Assembly (NCBI GenBank): GCA_947628225.1
Contig: CANQYY010000005.1
Span: 1-64,000 of the forward strand
Origin: an uncultured Lachnospiraceae bacterium
GTDB lineage: Bacteria > Bacillota > Clostridia > Lachnospirales > Lachnospiraceae
Direction of reading: 5' to 3'
DNA length: 64,000 bases
Shown here: positions 1 through 7,778 of the stretch, piece by piece
How positions within the stretch are numbered: position 1 is the stretch's first letter
Layout of the letters: each line of letters starts with the position of its first letter
Made by a program: the position numbers and the translations under genes
Notes under the pieces: generated by a model
What the model was told of the DNA's origin: nothing
Databases searched by the model: none
What the model saw: only the letters and a program-made list of their open reading frames with translations

Positions 1-122
1 AAGGTTGAGAATCTGCCGGCAGCCTAGCCAGCAGAACCTCTCATTTTATTTTGTACTAAATCTTGACATAAGACCATATCTGCTTTTTGGAATCAATACC
101 GCAAAAGTTCCACAATGCAGCA

Positions 123-1198
123 CTTTTGTAGGATTACAATACATATGTTACAACTGAATATTTAAAAAGCAGAGATACTGCCTTTGTGTTATAGTTTAAT
201 CGCTACAAAAAAACAAAACGTAAAGGAGTTCTCTGCCATGAATACTATAACACAAGATATGAGGTATCGTCTATCATTAATCAAATATGCGGAAAAGTAT
301 GGTGTTACCAAGGCTGCCATCAAATACCAAACCAACAGACAGTACATTTACCGCTGGAAACGCCGTTATGATGGCACTTTGGAATCCCTGCGCAACCGAT
401 CGCGCAGACCACATCATCATCCGAACCAGCACACACCGGAAGAAATCAAACTCATTTCCGATATGCGCAGACGTAATCCGGATGCCGGTCTTGTCATCTT
501 CTGGGTAAAGCTTAAACAGCGGGGCTATTCCCGCTCAATCCCCGGCCTTTACCGCTTCCTCAGAAAAGGCGGGCTTATGGCAGTTAAACCGCCAAATCCC
601 AAATATGTCCCGAAGCCTTATGAGCAGATGCATTATCCCGGCCAGCGCATCCAGATTGATGTTAAATTTGTTCCTTCTGTCTGCTTAGTGGGCGATGCCA
701 AAGGACAGCGTTTCTATCAGTATACCGCAATCGATGAGTATTCCCGCTGGCGCTTTGTGGAAGCCTTTGAAGAACACAGTTCCTACTCCTCCCTGATTTT
801 TCTGGAACATCTGGTCAAAGCATTTCCCTACCCGATTGATTGTGTACAGACCGATAACGGACAGGAATTCACAAAACGTTTCCGTTCTTATGGCGGCAGT
901 GACAAACCAACCATTTTTCAGGCACGGTTACAGCAGTTGGGAATACGGCATAAACTGATTCGGCCATTTACGCCACGTCACAATGAGAAAGTTGAAAGAA
1001 GCCATCTAAAGGATAAGGAACGGTTCTATGCCACCCACGCTTTCTATTCCTTCGATGATTTCAGCAGGCAGTTAAAAATATATAATCGCAGGGACTATAA
1101 TAACTTTCCAATGCGTCCACTTGGCTGGAAAACACCCAGACAGGTACTAATGGATTATTCAGGGTCAGTGTAACAAATGTTTGACAAACCTACAAAAG
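123..1198 (+). mobile_element. IS481-like insertion sequence with imperfect terminal inverted repeats
   Basis: The left end (123-157) and the right end (1165-1198, read in reverse complement) align over about 34 bases. Both begin CTTTTGTAGG and both contain an ACATxTGTTAC stretch and end in CTGA, so they are terminal inverted repeats flanking one transposase gene. The right repeat overlaps the last codons and stop of the transposase. I could not see a convincing target-site duplication just outside the repeats. The element seems intact, so it may still be mobile or be a recent arrival. Assignment to IS481 rests on the single-ORF organisation and protein type. Confidence 0.8.
238..1173 (+). 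CDS. IS481-like DDE transposase
   Basis: A 311-residue transposase that cuts and joins the ends of its own insertion sequence. The N-terminal 50 residues form a helix-turn-helix (YGVTKAAIKYQTNRQYIYRW), followed by an integrase core of RNase H fold. Catalytic acidic residues visible are D141 (QIDVKF), D206 (QTDNGQEF) and a Glu in the HNEKVERSH motif (E250 or E253). The start at 238 is chosen because AAAGGAG lies just upstream; an upstream in-frame start at 184 has no ribosome binding site. It is the only gene of the element. The reading frame is complete, so it is likely functional. Confidence 0.85.
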   Translation: MNTITQDMRYRLSLIKYAEKYGVTKAAIKYQTNRQYIYRWKRRYDGTLESLRNRSRRPHHHPNQHTPEEIKLISDMRRRNPDAGLVIFWVKLKQRGYSRSIPGLYRFLRKGGLMAVKPPNPKYVPKPYEQMHYPGQRIQIDVKFVPSVCLVGDAKGQRFYQYTAIDEYSRWRFVEAFEEHSSYSSLIFLEHLVKAFPYPIDCVQTDNGQEFTKRFRSYGGSDKPTIFQARLQQLGIRHKLIRPFTPRHNEKVERSHLKDKERFYATHAFYSFDDFSRQLKIYNRRDYNNFPMRPLGWKTPRQVLMDYSGSV

Positions 1199-1352
1199 CA
1201 GGACGGGTACATTGGGAAAGAGAAATTAAAGAATTTAGTTGAGCCTGAAAAGATGAAATGTTACAATTTCTATATAAGCGCATTTTAGCGTAGCAGCTTA
1301 CCAATCTGAAAAATATCGCAGAGGAAATAAAGTTTTGACAGGAGGTATCTTT

Positions 1353-1991
1353 ATGATAGAAAATATCGAGGTTTTTACACAGAACAGTATTCGTATTAAG
1401 AAGGGAAACAGGACGATTTACATTGATCCGTTTCAGATGAAGGAAGAACCGCACGATGCGGACTATATTTTGATTACGCATGACCACTATGACCATTTTT
1501 CACTGGAAGATATTGGGAAAGCGGCAAATAATGAAACAGTCCTGATCGTGCCGGAGAAGATGGAGGAAAAAGCGCAGGAGGCTTCTGGGTTAGTAAAATG
1601 TATTGTGACGGTAAAACCCGGTGTTTGCCGGGAAGTGGAGGGATTGGAGTTTGAAACTGTTCCGGCATATAATACGTTGAAGCCATTTCACCCAAAGAGC
1701 GCCGGGTGGGTGGGTTATATTCTTCAGATTGGGGGGAAACGCATCTATATCTCCGGAGATACGGATGCTACGGAAGAAGCAAAGGCGGTTCAGTGCAACA
1801 TTGCGCTGATACCGATTGGCGGCACTTATACAATGGCTGCGAAAGAAGCGGCAGAGCTTGTGAACAGCATACAGCCGGACGTTGTGATTCCGACGCATTA
1901 TGGCAGCATTGTGGGGAAGCCCTCTGACGGGGAGAAGTTTGCAGAGTATGTAAAAGGTCGTACACGGGTAGAATTCAAAATACGATTTTGA
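1353..1991 (+). CDS. MBL-fold metal-dependent hydrolase (UPF0173/UlaG-like)
   Basis: A 212-residue protein of the metallo-beta-lactamase superfamily. The metal-binding signature HDHYDHF is near residue 50, with later ligands in SGDTDAT and IPTHYGS, matching the short single-domain type also seen in UlaG-like lactonases and UPF0173 proteins. No signal peptide is visible, so it is probably cytoplasmic. The start at 1353 follows AGGAGGT by a good spacing; an upstream TTG is less likely. The nucleoside phosphorylase gene starts 15 bases downstream, suggesting co-transcription. The substrate cannot be told from the sequence. Confidence 0.8.
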   Translation: MIENIEVFTQNSIRIKKGNRTIYIDPFQMKEEPHDADYILITHDHYDHFSLEDIGKAANNETVLIVPEKMEEKAQEASGLVKCIVTVKPGVCREVEGLEFETVPAYNTLKPFHPKSAGWVGYILQIGGKRIYISGDTDATEEAKAVQCNIALIPIGGTYTMAAKEAAELVNSIQPDVVIPTHYGSIVGKPSDGEKFAEYVKGRTRVEFKIRF

Positions 1992-2006
1992 TCAGGAGAA
2001 ACGAGT

Positions 2007-2819
2007 ATGAAAGAAAAAATGAAAAAAATAATGGAAAAGGTTCACCAATATAACTCTTGCGACATGGCATTTCAGGCCTTTGGGCTGAAAGAAGAGATTG
2101 AATATGATGCTTTGGTAGTCGCGCCAAGTTATACACCTTATAAGCTGCAAATGGATAAATACTGCAGGGTAACAACGCTTCGGGAGGGCGCCTGCACTGC
2201 CGGTTATCTTGTTGAAAAAGACGGCATGAAAATAGCGTGGATCAAAATCGGAACATCGGAAACCAATTGTATTGACTACATTGCCTTTTGTGCGGAACTG
2301 GACTTCAGGAAAATGATTTTTATTGGAGCAGTTGGCGCATTGAAGGATAGTTTTGATCTCGGCGATATATGTACCCCTGAATATTCCATCTCCGGAGGAT
2401 ATGCAAATACATATCTGAAAGAGTCAATCAAAGATTATGTCCCTTTTGAAAAAGTGACTCCTGACAGGGAATATGTTGACCATGTGGTTTCCCTTGGAAA
2501 GGAAAATGGCTATGTGATCAGAAAGGGCTCTGTTTTTTGCACGGCATCCATTGCTCTGGAATATTATCATTTGGCTGAAATCAAAGAATTTAATACGGAT
2601 CTGATAGAGATGGAAACAAGTTCGTTTTATCTTATGGCCGATTTGTTGGAAATTCCAAGTATTGCTTTGCTTGTCGTATCTGATAATTCGGCAACTGGCG
2701 TTGCGCTTGTAGGAAGGACGGACGAACAGCAAAGGAAATATGAAGAAGGTAGAAAACGCATATTGCCTAATCTGATTTTGACGGTGGCAAAAGACAGTTA
2801 CAATAATATTTGCAAATAA
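2007..2819 (+). CDS. nucleoside phosphorylase family protein
   Basis: A 270-residue protein resembling the purine nucleoside/uridine phosphorylase superfamily, which splits nucleosides with phosphate. Family-like features are the glycine-rich IGAVGALKDSFDLGDI segment near residues 110-125 and the EMETSSFYLMADLLEIPSIALLVVSDNS region near residues 200-227, where the family's Glu-Met-Glu substrate-binding residues lie. Base and sugar preference cannot be assigned. It lies 15 bases after the metallo-hydrolase gene with an AGGAG-like ribosome site between them, so the two probably share a transcript, perhaps for nucleoside or nucleotide salvage. Confidence 0.75.
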   Translation: MKEKMKKIMEKVHQYNSCDMAFQAFGLKEEIEYDALVVAPSYTPYKLQMDKYCRVTTLREGACTAGYLVEKDGMKIAWIKIGTSETNCIDYIAFCAELDFRKMIFIGAVGALKDSFDLGDICTPEYSISGGYANTYLKESIKDYVPFEKVTPDREYVDHVVSLGKENGYVIRKGSVFCTASIALEYYHLAEIKEFNTDLIEMETSSFYLMADLLEIPSIALLVVSDNSATGVALVGRTDEQQRKYEEGRKRILPNLILTVAKDSYNNICK

Positions 2820-2884
2820 AAAGAGAAGGAGTGTCTTTTTTGCCAATTTATACAAGGGGATATCTTATTATAAAATATGACGAA

Positions 2885-2915
2885 AAGGCTATGGCAGAAA
2901 TGCCACAGTCTTTTT
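2885..2915 (+). terminator. rho-independent terminator-like hairpin
   Basis: Twelve-base arms at 2885-2896 and 2901-2912 pair around a GAAA loop with one wobble and one mismatch, followed by a run of five T. It sits 65 bases after the phosphorylase stop codon and before the recombinase gene, so it probably ends the hydrolase-phosphorylase transcript. Confidence 0.6.
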
Positions 2916-3034
2916 CATTTGCTCATAAAAACTCCGGTGTCTGACGGAAAAATAGTGCGGCGGAGCGCAGACTCTGATACGATAGCCATTGTTTACAGTT
3001 TACATGACAAGGATGATTATCAGGGAGGTAAAAT

Positions 3035-3640
3035 ATGGAAAACGCTAAGATTTATGGGTATATGAGAGTATCCACAAGAGATCAGAATGAGGACAGGCAG
3101 AGGCTTGCGCTGTTAGAAATGGGAGTGTCGGAAAAAAACATCTATATGGATAAGCAATCGGGCAAGGACTTCGACCGACCACAGTATAAAAAAATGTTAA
3201 AAAAACTGGATAGTGAGTCAGTGCTGTTTGTGAAGTCCATAGACCGATTAGGGCGAAATTATGCTGATTTGAACGAGCAGTGGCGCATCATAACCAAAGA
3301 AAAAGGAACGGACATCGTTGTGATTGACATGCCACTTTTGGATACCAGACGTGAAAAGAATCTGCTGGGGACGCTTATCAGTGATATTGTGTTGGCGCTG
3401 CTTTCTTATGTATCGGAGAATGAGCGCATGAACATCAGACAGCGGCAGACGGAAGGCATAGCAGCAGCAAGAGCCCGAGGAGTAAAGTTTGGCAGACCTC
3501 CCATACCGCTGCCAGATAACTTTTACAGCGTCCATAAACTGTGGAGAGAAAAGAAAATGACCTTGAGGCAGGCGGCGGAAGCGTGTCATCTTGCGGAAAG
3601 CACATTCTTTGACAAAGCGCAGAATTTTGAGAAGTCTTAA
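3035..3640 (+). CDS. serine recombinase (resolvase/invertase family)
   Basis: A 201-residue site-specific recombinase of the small serine family (Hin/Tn3 resolvase type). The nucleophile is S13 in the GYMRVS motif. The family's downstream catalytic arginines fall in the KSIDRLGRN region near residues 66-74, and a long E helix (ERMNIRQRQTEGIAAARARG) leads into a C-terminal helix-turn-helix with a GRP hook. Catalytic-first order separates it from IS607-type enzymes. AGGGAGG precedes the start. Directly downstream lies a pair of near-palindromic inverted repeats, so its likely role is DNA inversion or resolution at those sites. No other transposon genes accompany it. Confidence 0.88.
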   Translation: MENAKIYGYMRVSTRDQNEDRQRLALLEMGVSEKNIYMDKQSGKDFDRPQYKKMLKKLDSESVLFVKSIDRLGRNYADLNEQWRIITKEKGTDIVVIDMPLLDTRREKNLLGTLISDIVLALLSYVSENERMNIRQRQTEGIAAARARGVKFGRPPIPLPDNFYSVHKLWREKKMTLRQAAEACHLAESTFFDKAQNFEKS

Positions 3641-3660
3641 TTTTTGGGAAAGGTAAAAAA

Positions 3661-3682
3661 ACGAAATAGTATACTTTTTCGG
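3661..3682. repeat. left recombinase-site candidate (inverted repeat, near-palindrome)
   Basis: The segment is a near-palindrome centred on GTATAC. Bases 3669-3682 (GTATACTTTTTCGG) are exactly repeated in inverted orientation at 3787-3800. Serine recombinases use imperfect palindromes of about this size with a two-base centre, so this is a candidate crossover site; an operator for an unknown regulator is the alternative. Confidence 0.55.
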
Positions 3683-3728
3683 GAGGGGTAAAAAAGATTT
3701 TTTGAATGTGCATTTTTCGAGTTTTTAC

Positions 3729-3757
3729 TTGAAAAATTGTTGTTTTTTGATAAAATA
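3729..3757 (+). promoter_or_regulatory. candidate promoter inside the repeat-flanked segment
   Basis: TTGAAA at 3729-3734 and TAAAAT at 3751-3756 are spaced by 16 bases and point toward the acyltransferase gene. An alternative pair is TTGTTG (3737) with TATATT (3761), 18 bases apart. The whole segment between the inverted repeats is very AT rich. I see no comparably good promoter facing the other way. Confidence 0.45.
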
Positions 3758-3786
3758 TATTATATTATGGTTCATAAAAAGAAAAT

Positions 3787-3808
3787 CCGAAAAAGTATAC
3801 CTTTTCGG
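3787..3808. repeat. right recombinase-site candidate (inverted repeat, near-palindrome)
   Basis: A 22-base near-palindrome with CCGAAAA and TTTTCGG arms around GTATAC. It matches the left site at 19 of 22 positions in either orientation. A third half-like copy (ATACTTTTT) follows at 3809-3817, ending just before the acyltransferase ribosome binding site. Confidence 0.55.
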
Positions 3809-3830
3809 ATACTTTTTTGAGGAGGACACT

Positions 3831-4946
3831 ATGAAAAGAGAAGGAAATTATGATTTACTTAGAATTATAAGTGCAGTCGCTGTTGTCATGATACACGTTA
3901 GTTCAATATGGTTTGATGGTGCAATAGAAAGTATTTCAAAAAGTGGTCTATCAGTAACAGATATCCAATCACCCTATTGGATTTGCATATATGGTTCACT
4001 ATCGAGCTTTGCTGTACCCTGCTTTGTTATGCTATCGGGTGCATTTATATTGGAAAATGAAAAAAATATTGAATATAAAAGATTTTATTCAAAATCCTTT
4101 GCGAAAATTGGCATCCCGGCAATTATCTTCAGTGTAGTGTATATTTTTTACTCTATCCCGGGGTGTTTTTTTGGAGTAGAAAGGGGAATTGTTACATTAT
4201 TGAAAAGTATTATAAAAGGTGTGCCGATGTATCACATGTGGTATCTGTATATGCTGGTTGGAGTGTATGCATTAGCGCCTGTTGTGCTTCGTTTTAAGAA
4301 CAGCATTTCAGAAAAAAGTTTTCAAAAAGTAGCATTTATTTTCTGTATATGGGCATGTATAAGTTATTGGACGCAAACAAGAAAATTAAGTTGGGACATG
4401 GGGCAGTCATTTGAATATTTGGGATATTTTATGGTAGGATATTGTATTCGTAAAATGAGTGGACCTAAAAATAATTTAAAGGCATTGCTCATGATACTTT
4501 TTGGACTATTGTTTGAATTATGTGCGGCGGGATTACAATATCAGCAGATGAAAGCTGGTATTTCAGAGTTGAGATATGGGATAGTAGCGCCATACTGCCC
4601 GTTAATTGTTCCTGCTTCGATATTGATTTTCTATGGATTTACTTTATTGGATATTAAAAAAGAATTTACCAAGTTGTCTGGCTTAACATTTTACATATAT
4701 CTTATACATGCAGGTGTATGGGATTTTATTTGCAAATTATTTTGGCTGATAAAGGGAAGAGACTATCCAACAAAATTAGATGGGGCTGTATGGATATTGG
4801 TGTTTACTATTGCTGTGTTTATAGTTTCATGTTTATTAAGCAGGCTGTATTTATATCTTTGGGGAAAACTGGATAAAAACAGGAGAATTACAAATTGCAT
4901 TGTAAAAGTGGTGGGATTGCAGAGAGAAACTGGCAGAGCAGATTGA
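3831..4946 (+). CDS. acyltransferase family 3 membrane protein
   Basis: A 371-residue multi-spanning membrane protein of the acyltransferase-3 family (OafA/WecH type), which O-acetylates surface polysaccharides or other envelope glycans using a cytoplasmic acyl donor. The N-terminal NYDLLRIISAVAVVMIHVS carries the family's conserved Arg and His on the first membrane helix, and about ten hydrophobic segments follow. GAGGAGG supports the start at 3831; a longer in-frame start upstream would run through the inverted repeats and is rejected. The gene is notably more AT rich than the metabolic genes further right, which suggests acquisition. Its promoter probably lies in the repeat-flanked segment next to the recombinase. 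Confidence 0.8.
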   Translation: MKREGNYDLLRIISAVAVVMIHVSSIWFDGAIESISKSGLSVTDIQSPYWICIYGSLSSFAVPCFVMLSGAFILENEKNIEYKRFYSKSFAKIGIPAIIFSVVYIFYSIPGCFFGVERGIVTLLKSIIKGVPMYHMWYLYMLVGVYALAPVVLRFKNSISEKSFQKVAFIFCIWACISYWTQTRKLSWDMGQSFEYLGYFMVGYCIRKMSGPKNNLKALLMILFGLLFELCAAGLQYQQMKAGISELRYGIVAPYCPLIVPASILIFYGFTLLDIKKEFTKLSGLTFYIYLIHAGVWDFICKLFWLIKGRDYPTKLDGAVWILVFTIAVFIVSCLLSRLYLYLWGKLDKNRRITNCIVKVVGLQRETGRAD

Positions 4947-5110
4947 CAGAAAAGTAACCCGTTGATAGAATAAAAATGTCCTTTATAGGACAAAATGGCA
5001 CTGCATAGCGGCAGGCGGTTAGCTAATATCCCTCGAAAGGGGGAAGGCTTATCGAATTACGTTAGATAAGTAATTATTTAACGAATATAAAGTTAAGAGG
5101 TAAAGAGAAT
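4947..5110. other. intergenic stretch with two small dyads
   Basis: No gene is visible here. A short hairpin (CCCTCGAAAGGGGG near 5029-5042) and a dyad with CTTATC and GATAAG arms (near 5049-5071) are the only structures I see. They could be remnants of a mobile element end or an operator in front of the broken GNAT gene. Confidence 0.3.
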
Positions 5111-5327
5111 GTGTTAAGTTATGAAAATTACTGTACGCTCAGGGAAAGTGTCGGCTGGCAGCTTTTTTCAAGGAATCAGATGCAACAGGCGCTTGATAAT
5201 AGTTTATACACGGTAGCAGCGGTCGAAAATAACCAGTGGAAAAGAGCCGTTTTATGAAAAATTAGGATTTAAGATTATCTCACACGATTTCTGCGGAGCC
5301 GGAATGAGAAAAGTTATTCGTAAATAA
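5111..5327 (+). pseudogene. GNAT N-acetyltransferase remnant with internal deletion
   Basis: The first part, from the GTG at 5111, reads LSYENYCTLRESVGW and then ALDNSLYTVAAVEN, a typical start of a small GNAT acetyltransferase. After AVENNQ the frame runs to a stop, while the C-terminal part continues in another frame as PFYEKLGFKII and ends with RKVIRK at 5327. The acetyl-CoA-binding core of roughly 50-60 residues between these parts is missing. The gene is therefore a deletion pseudogene. Confidence 0.75.
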
Positions 5328-5478
5328 ATTCCCGTTGATTTAATTGGTTTACTCTGCTCCCGCCTCTTATAAGGGCAAAAATAGGGAAAACCAAATCTGG
5401 TAACAAACCATAACAGAGTGTTGTGATCGTGAAATTATAAGCAACGCCAAACAATTCATTTGGGGGAGAAAAAAGAAA

Positions 5479-6252
5479 ATGACGGCATTTGAAAAAACGT
5501 TTGACAGCGCAGCTTTGGAGTATGATAAAAGTCGTCCTACATATAGAAAGGAAATCTATGAGGATATCTTGCAGTATGAACCAATCAATTCGGACAGCAA
5601 TGTACTTGAAATCGGGGTAGGGACAGGAAAGGCATCACGGCCTATATTGGATACGCAATGCCATTTTATCGGGCTTGAACCTGGAGAGCAGCTGGCCGGT
5701 TTAGCACGGAATCGGTATCAGGCTTATGAAAATTTCTCTTTGTTTCCTCAGACCTTGCAGGATTTTGTCAGTTCGGAGTTATTTGACCTCATTTATGCGG
5801 CAACGGCATTTCACTGGATTCCGGAGGACTATGGATATAACCGGGTTTTTAATCTGTTAAAACCCGGCGGCGCATTTGCCCGCTTTGCCTATCATGCCGG
5901 GTCAGATCAGGGACGCAGAGCATTGACTGATGAAATACAGGAACTCTATCGCAAATATATGCATCCGGAGAGCCGGCCTGCTGAGTTTAGCAATGCAGAT
6001 GCACAAAAGCTGGCTGAAAGAGCGCTTGCCTATGGTTTTGTTGATGTAAAACATACGTTGTATCATACGGCAAAGGATTTTACGGCGGATGAATATATGG
6101 CATTATTGCGGACATACCCCGATCATATGAAAATTGAAACCTCAGACAGAAAAAAGCTTTTTGAAGGTATTCATTTTGCAATCAATAAGCATGGCGGGAT
6201 TATGACGGTATACTATGCGATGGATCTGGAATTGGCGAGGAAACCCGATTGA
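5479..6252 (+). CDS. class I SAM-dependent methyltransferase
   Basis: A 257-residue cytoplasmic methyltransferase. Motif I (VLEIGVGTGKAS, about residues 42-53), the acidic residue ending strand 2 (GLEP), and the LLKPGGAFARF strand are clear, together with the FHWIPED segment typical of the UbiE/Methyltransf_11 group. The acceptor cannot be inferred. GGGGGAG upstream supports the start at 5479. It stands alone between a GNAT remnant and mobile-element debris, so it may itself be cargo. Confidence 0.8.
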   Translation: MTAFEKTFDSAALEYDKSRPTYRKEIYEDILQYEPINSDSNVLEIGVGTGKASRPILDTQCHFIGLEPGEQLAGLARNRYQAYENFSLFPQTLQDFVSSELFDLIYAATAFHWIPEDYGYNRVFNLLKPGGAFARFAYHAGSDQGRRALTDEIQELYRKYMHPESRPAEFSNADAQKLAERALAYGFVDVKHTLYHTAKDFTADEYMALLRTYPDHMKIETSDRKKLFEGIHFAINKHGGIMTVYYAMDLELARKPD

Positions 6253-6355
6253 GAAGCAGCTTAGGGTTTATGCTTGCTGTCAAACACCGATGGCTTATCA
6301 GCCGCTGAAAAAGCAGTAGTGTAATTTCCTGAAATCACAGGAAGACAAAGAGGGA

Positions 6356-6384
6356 TTGATATTCCACATGGAATTAATTATAAT
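6356..6384 (+). promoter_or_regulatory. promoter with dyad operator in the spacer, copy 1
   Basis: TTGATA (6356-6361) and a perfect TATAAT (6379-6384) are exactly 17 bases apart. The spacer contains the dyad ATTCCA-CA-TGGAAT. The same arrangement recurs at 7950, upstream of the TIM-barrel gene, so a shared regulator is plausible. Downstream of this copy there is only a terminator-like hairpin and degraded sequence. Confidence 0.6.
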
Positions 6385-6448
6385 ATTGCACAGAAACGGT
6401 GTTGCCGATAAACGGTTAGCCCAAGATTATTTATTACTTATAAAAAAA

Positions 6449-6483
6449 GTAACCGAACCTTGGTTGGGGCGGTTGCTTTTTTG
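6449..6483 (+). terminator. terminator-like hairpin downstream of promoter copy 1
   Basis: Arms AGTAACCG and CGGTTGCT pair around a 14-base loop and run into six T. Transcription from the promoter at 6356 would give a transcript of roughly 90 nt ending here. Confidence 0.5.
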
Positions 6484-6620
6484 TGTTTTGCTATTGTGAC
6501 AAATAATCATCATTTACTAACTAAGTGCTTGCATTATAAAGTTTTGAATCGCAAGGCTTTGCCTAGCCTTGTGCGAATAGTGCAAGCAGATTCCCTTATG
6601 CTCTTTAAAGAAAAGCCAAT

Positions 6621-7000
6621 ATGCAGAGGCAAAACGCATGGTTAGATCAATATCTTCTGGATATAGCTGCAGACCACCGCTTATTTCCTGCATTTGGTAA
6701 ATATATGAAAAGAATGTTTTAGTAAATGATACACGCAGTGCCTATAGAAAAGATGAAATGGCAATATGGGCAGAAAATCAAATTAATGAAAATAATATTA
6801 TCGCTGTAAATACAGAAAAAGTTGATAAATTTTTCCGCAACATAGAGGTCTGGTTCCCCCAGTCAGGAAATATTATCAACTTCGATAGTAGTATAGCAAA
6901 AACTATTAAAAGTGTAAAGTATCCCAATAACCCGATTAAGGAAGCTGCACAGGTAATGAGTGAAAGTCAGCCTGTGGTTGGCATAGAAATTGGAGAATAG
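6621..7000 (+). pseudogene. frameshifted gene remnant of unknown function
   Basis: Two reading frames join around 6705-6720: an upstream piece starting MQRQNAWLDQYLL and a downstream piece containing TRSAYRKDEMAIWAENQ and ending at 7000 (the open part from 6758 is 80 residues). The change of frame without any start signal for the second part suggests a decayed gene. I do not recognise the family. It lies in the same stretch as a relaxase stub and a plasmid-type toxin locus, so it may belong to a degraded mobilizable element. Confidence 0.35.
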
Positions 7001-7105
7001 AAAGGAAAGGAGGGAAGGTTAAATGATGTCAAACAAAAATATAAATGTACCTAATGAATTGATATTAATGATTCTAGAAAATGTGCTACTGGTTACACAA
7101 AAAAT

Positions 7106-7170
7106 AACTATCAAAAGGTTACTTTTACCTATCAGAAGATTGTTTTTACCTATTAAAAAACAACGTAATT
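7106..7170. repeat. degenerate 21-bp tandem repeat
   Basis: Three consecutive units beginning CTATCAAAAGGTTAC, CTATCAGAAGATTG and CTATTAAAAAAC follow each other at 21-base spacing, and a further CTATCAAAAGGT copy occurs near 7220. A 72-codon frame across the region (7023-7241) looks like a by-product of the repeat. Iterons of a former replicon are one possibility, but the copies are too degenerate to be sure. Confidence 0.35.
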
Positions 7171-7215
7171 TCGGCACTTTGAAAGATGTTTTTTTCCCTT
7201 ATCTACTAATGAAAA

Positions 7216-7365
7216 TCAAACTATCAAAAGGTGGTTTTTAATGGCTGATACTTTTTTAGCAGATTCCCTATTAATATAATCCAGATATGTAGAAAATCCT
7301 CTCTCATAAGATTTTGGGAAATGATATTCTTGTATGAGAACAACACCCGGTTTAGTTTTACTCAT
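7216..7365 (-). pseudogene. relaxase N-terminal fragment (MobP2-like)
   Basis: The minus strand from 7365 encodes MSKTKPGVVLIQEYHFP, then YLDYINRESAKK, and stops after 49 codons. PGVVL followed by a YIDYI(N/D)R-E-AK motif resembles the beginning of MobP2-type conjugative relaxases, which nick the transfer origin of plasmids and mobilizable elements. A GGAGG site lies just upstream on the minus strand. All catalytic histidine motifs are missing, so this is a truncated leftover. Confidence 0.6.
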
Positions 7366-7377
7366 ATAGCCTCCGCT

Positions 7378-7403
7378 AAAATGTGTAACTTGTTACACAT
7401 TTT
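7378..7403. promoter_or_regulatory. perfect palindrome, 12-base arms, upstream of the relaxase stub
   Basis: AAAATGTGTAAC and GTTACACATTTT are exact reverse complements separated by TT. The palindrome lies 13 bases upstream of the relaxase start codon on the minus strand. It could be an operator controlling the mob gene or part of a transfer origin. Confidence 0.55.
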
Positions 7404-7551
7404 TATCCATTAAACTTTTTGAGGTTATGCGTTGTGTAAATAGAAGATTAGGCACTCAATTAAAATGTATCGCTCACTTGTTGAAATGATATAAAGTGTT
7501 TGAAAATAGTGGAAGATAAAATAAAAAACTGTCGAACTTCTTAAAAAGTTG

Positions 7552-7560
7552 TGGTATAAT
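7552..7560 (+). promoter_or_regulatory. extended -10 promoter of the toxin mRNA
   Basis: TGGTATAAT is a consensus extended -10 element (TGn plus TATAAT); the matching -35 position (TCGAAC, 7532-7537) is weak, as is common for extended -10 promoters. Transcription should begin near 7567, at the base of a 6-bp stem (7567-7572 with 7585-7590) that would form the 5' end of the toxin mRNA. Confidence 0.6.
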
Positions 7561-7606
7561 TTTCGCGTTGTCCTACCGATACCTGGCAACAGGAGGAGGT
7601 GTTTAT

Positions 7607-7705
7607 ATGGAAGTTATCACTGCTTTTTTGATCGCTATTACGGCTGGTGTAGCTTGTCACTACATCATCAAATGGTTAGATGGCGGTCATAAGGACAACA
7701 AATAA
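7607..7705 (+). CDS. small membrane toxin-like peptide (Fst-like, type I TA)
   Basis: A 32-residue peptide: a short start, a hydrophobic span of about 18 residues (ITAFLIAITAGVACHYI) and a charged tail with KWLDGG and KDNK. This layout matches Fst/Ldr-type toxins, which insert in the cytoplasmic membrane and often carry a W-L-D motif after the helix. AGGAGGAGG lies 8 bases before the start. The surrounding elements fit a type I toxin-antitoxin locus: a 5' stem, a convergent antisense promoter, a shared long hairpin terminator, and a repeat covering the start codon. Identity with Fst is inferred from architecture, since the sequence itself is divergent. Confidence 0.7.
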   Translation: MEVITAFLIAITAGVACHYIIKWLDGGHKDNK

Positions 7706-7740
7706 CCTACTGGGTGCTTTGCCAGTATAAAAGAAAAGAA

Positions 7741-7778
7741 GAATCCCCGGACTGTGCGGGAACACGGTTCGGGGATTC
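7741..7778. terminator. long bidirectional terminator shared by toxin and antisense RNAs
   Basis: Arms 7741-7756 and 7763-7778 form a 16-bp stem (GAATCCCCG pairing with CGGGGATTC, extended inward by seven pairs including wobbles) with a six-base loop. T-rich tracts follow on both strands, strongest for the leftward transcript. It lies 35 bases after the toxin stop codon. Confidence 0.75.

Noticed and set aside
114-132. Target-site duplication of the insertion sequence
   Set aside because: Only two to three bases could be matched outside the inverted repeats, which is not distinguishable from chance.
3702-3830. N-terminal extension of the acyltransferase
   Set aside because: The in-frame extension runs through the inverted repeats and AT-rich promoter region; a strong GAGGAGG site supports ATG at 3831.
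6379-6511. Short ORF starting in the promoter at about 6369 and crossing the terminator hairpin
   Set aside because: Its start lies upstream of the expected transcription start, it has no ribosome site and its end runs through the hairpin.
7023-7241. 72-codon protein-coding gene
   Set aside because: It spans a degenerate 21-bp repeat and overlaps the better supported relaxase stub on the other strand.
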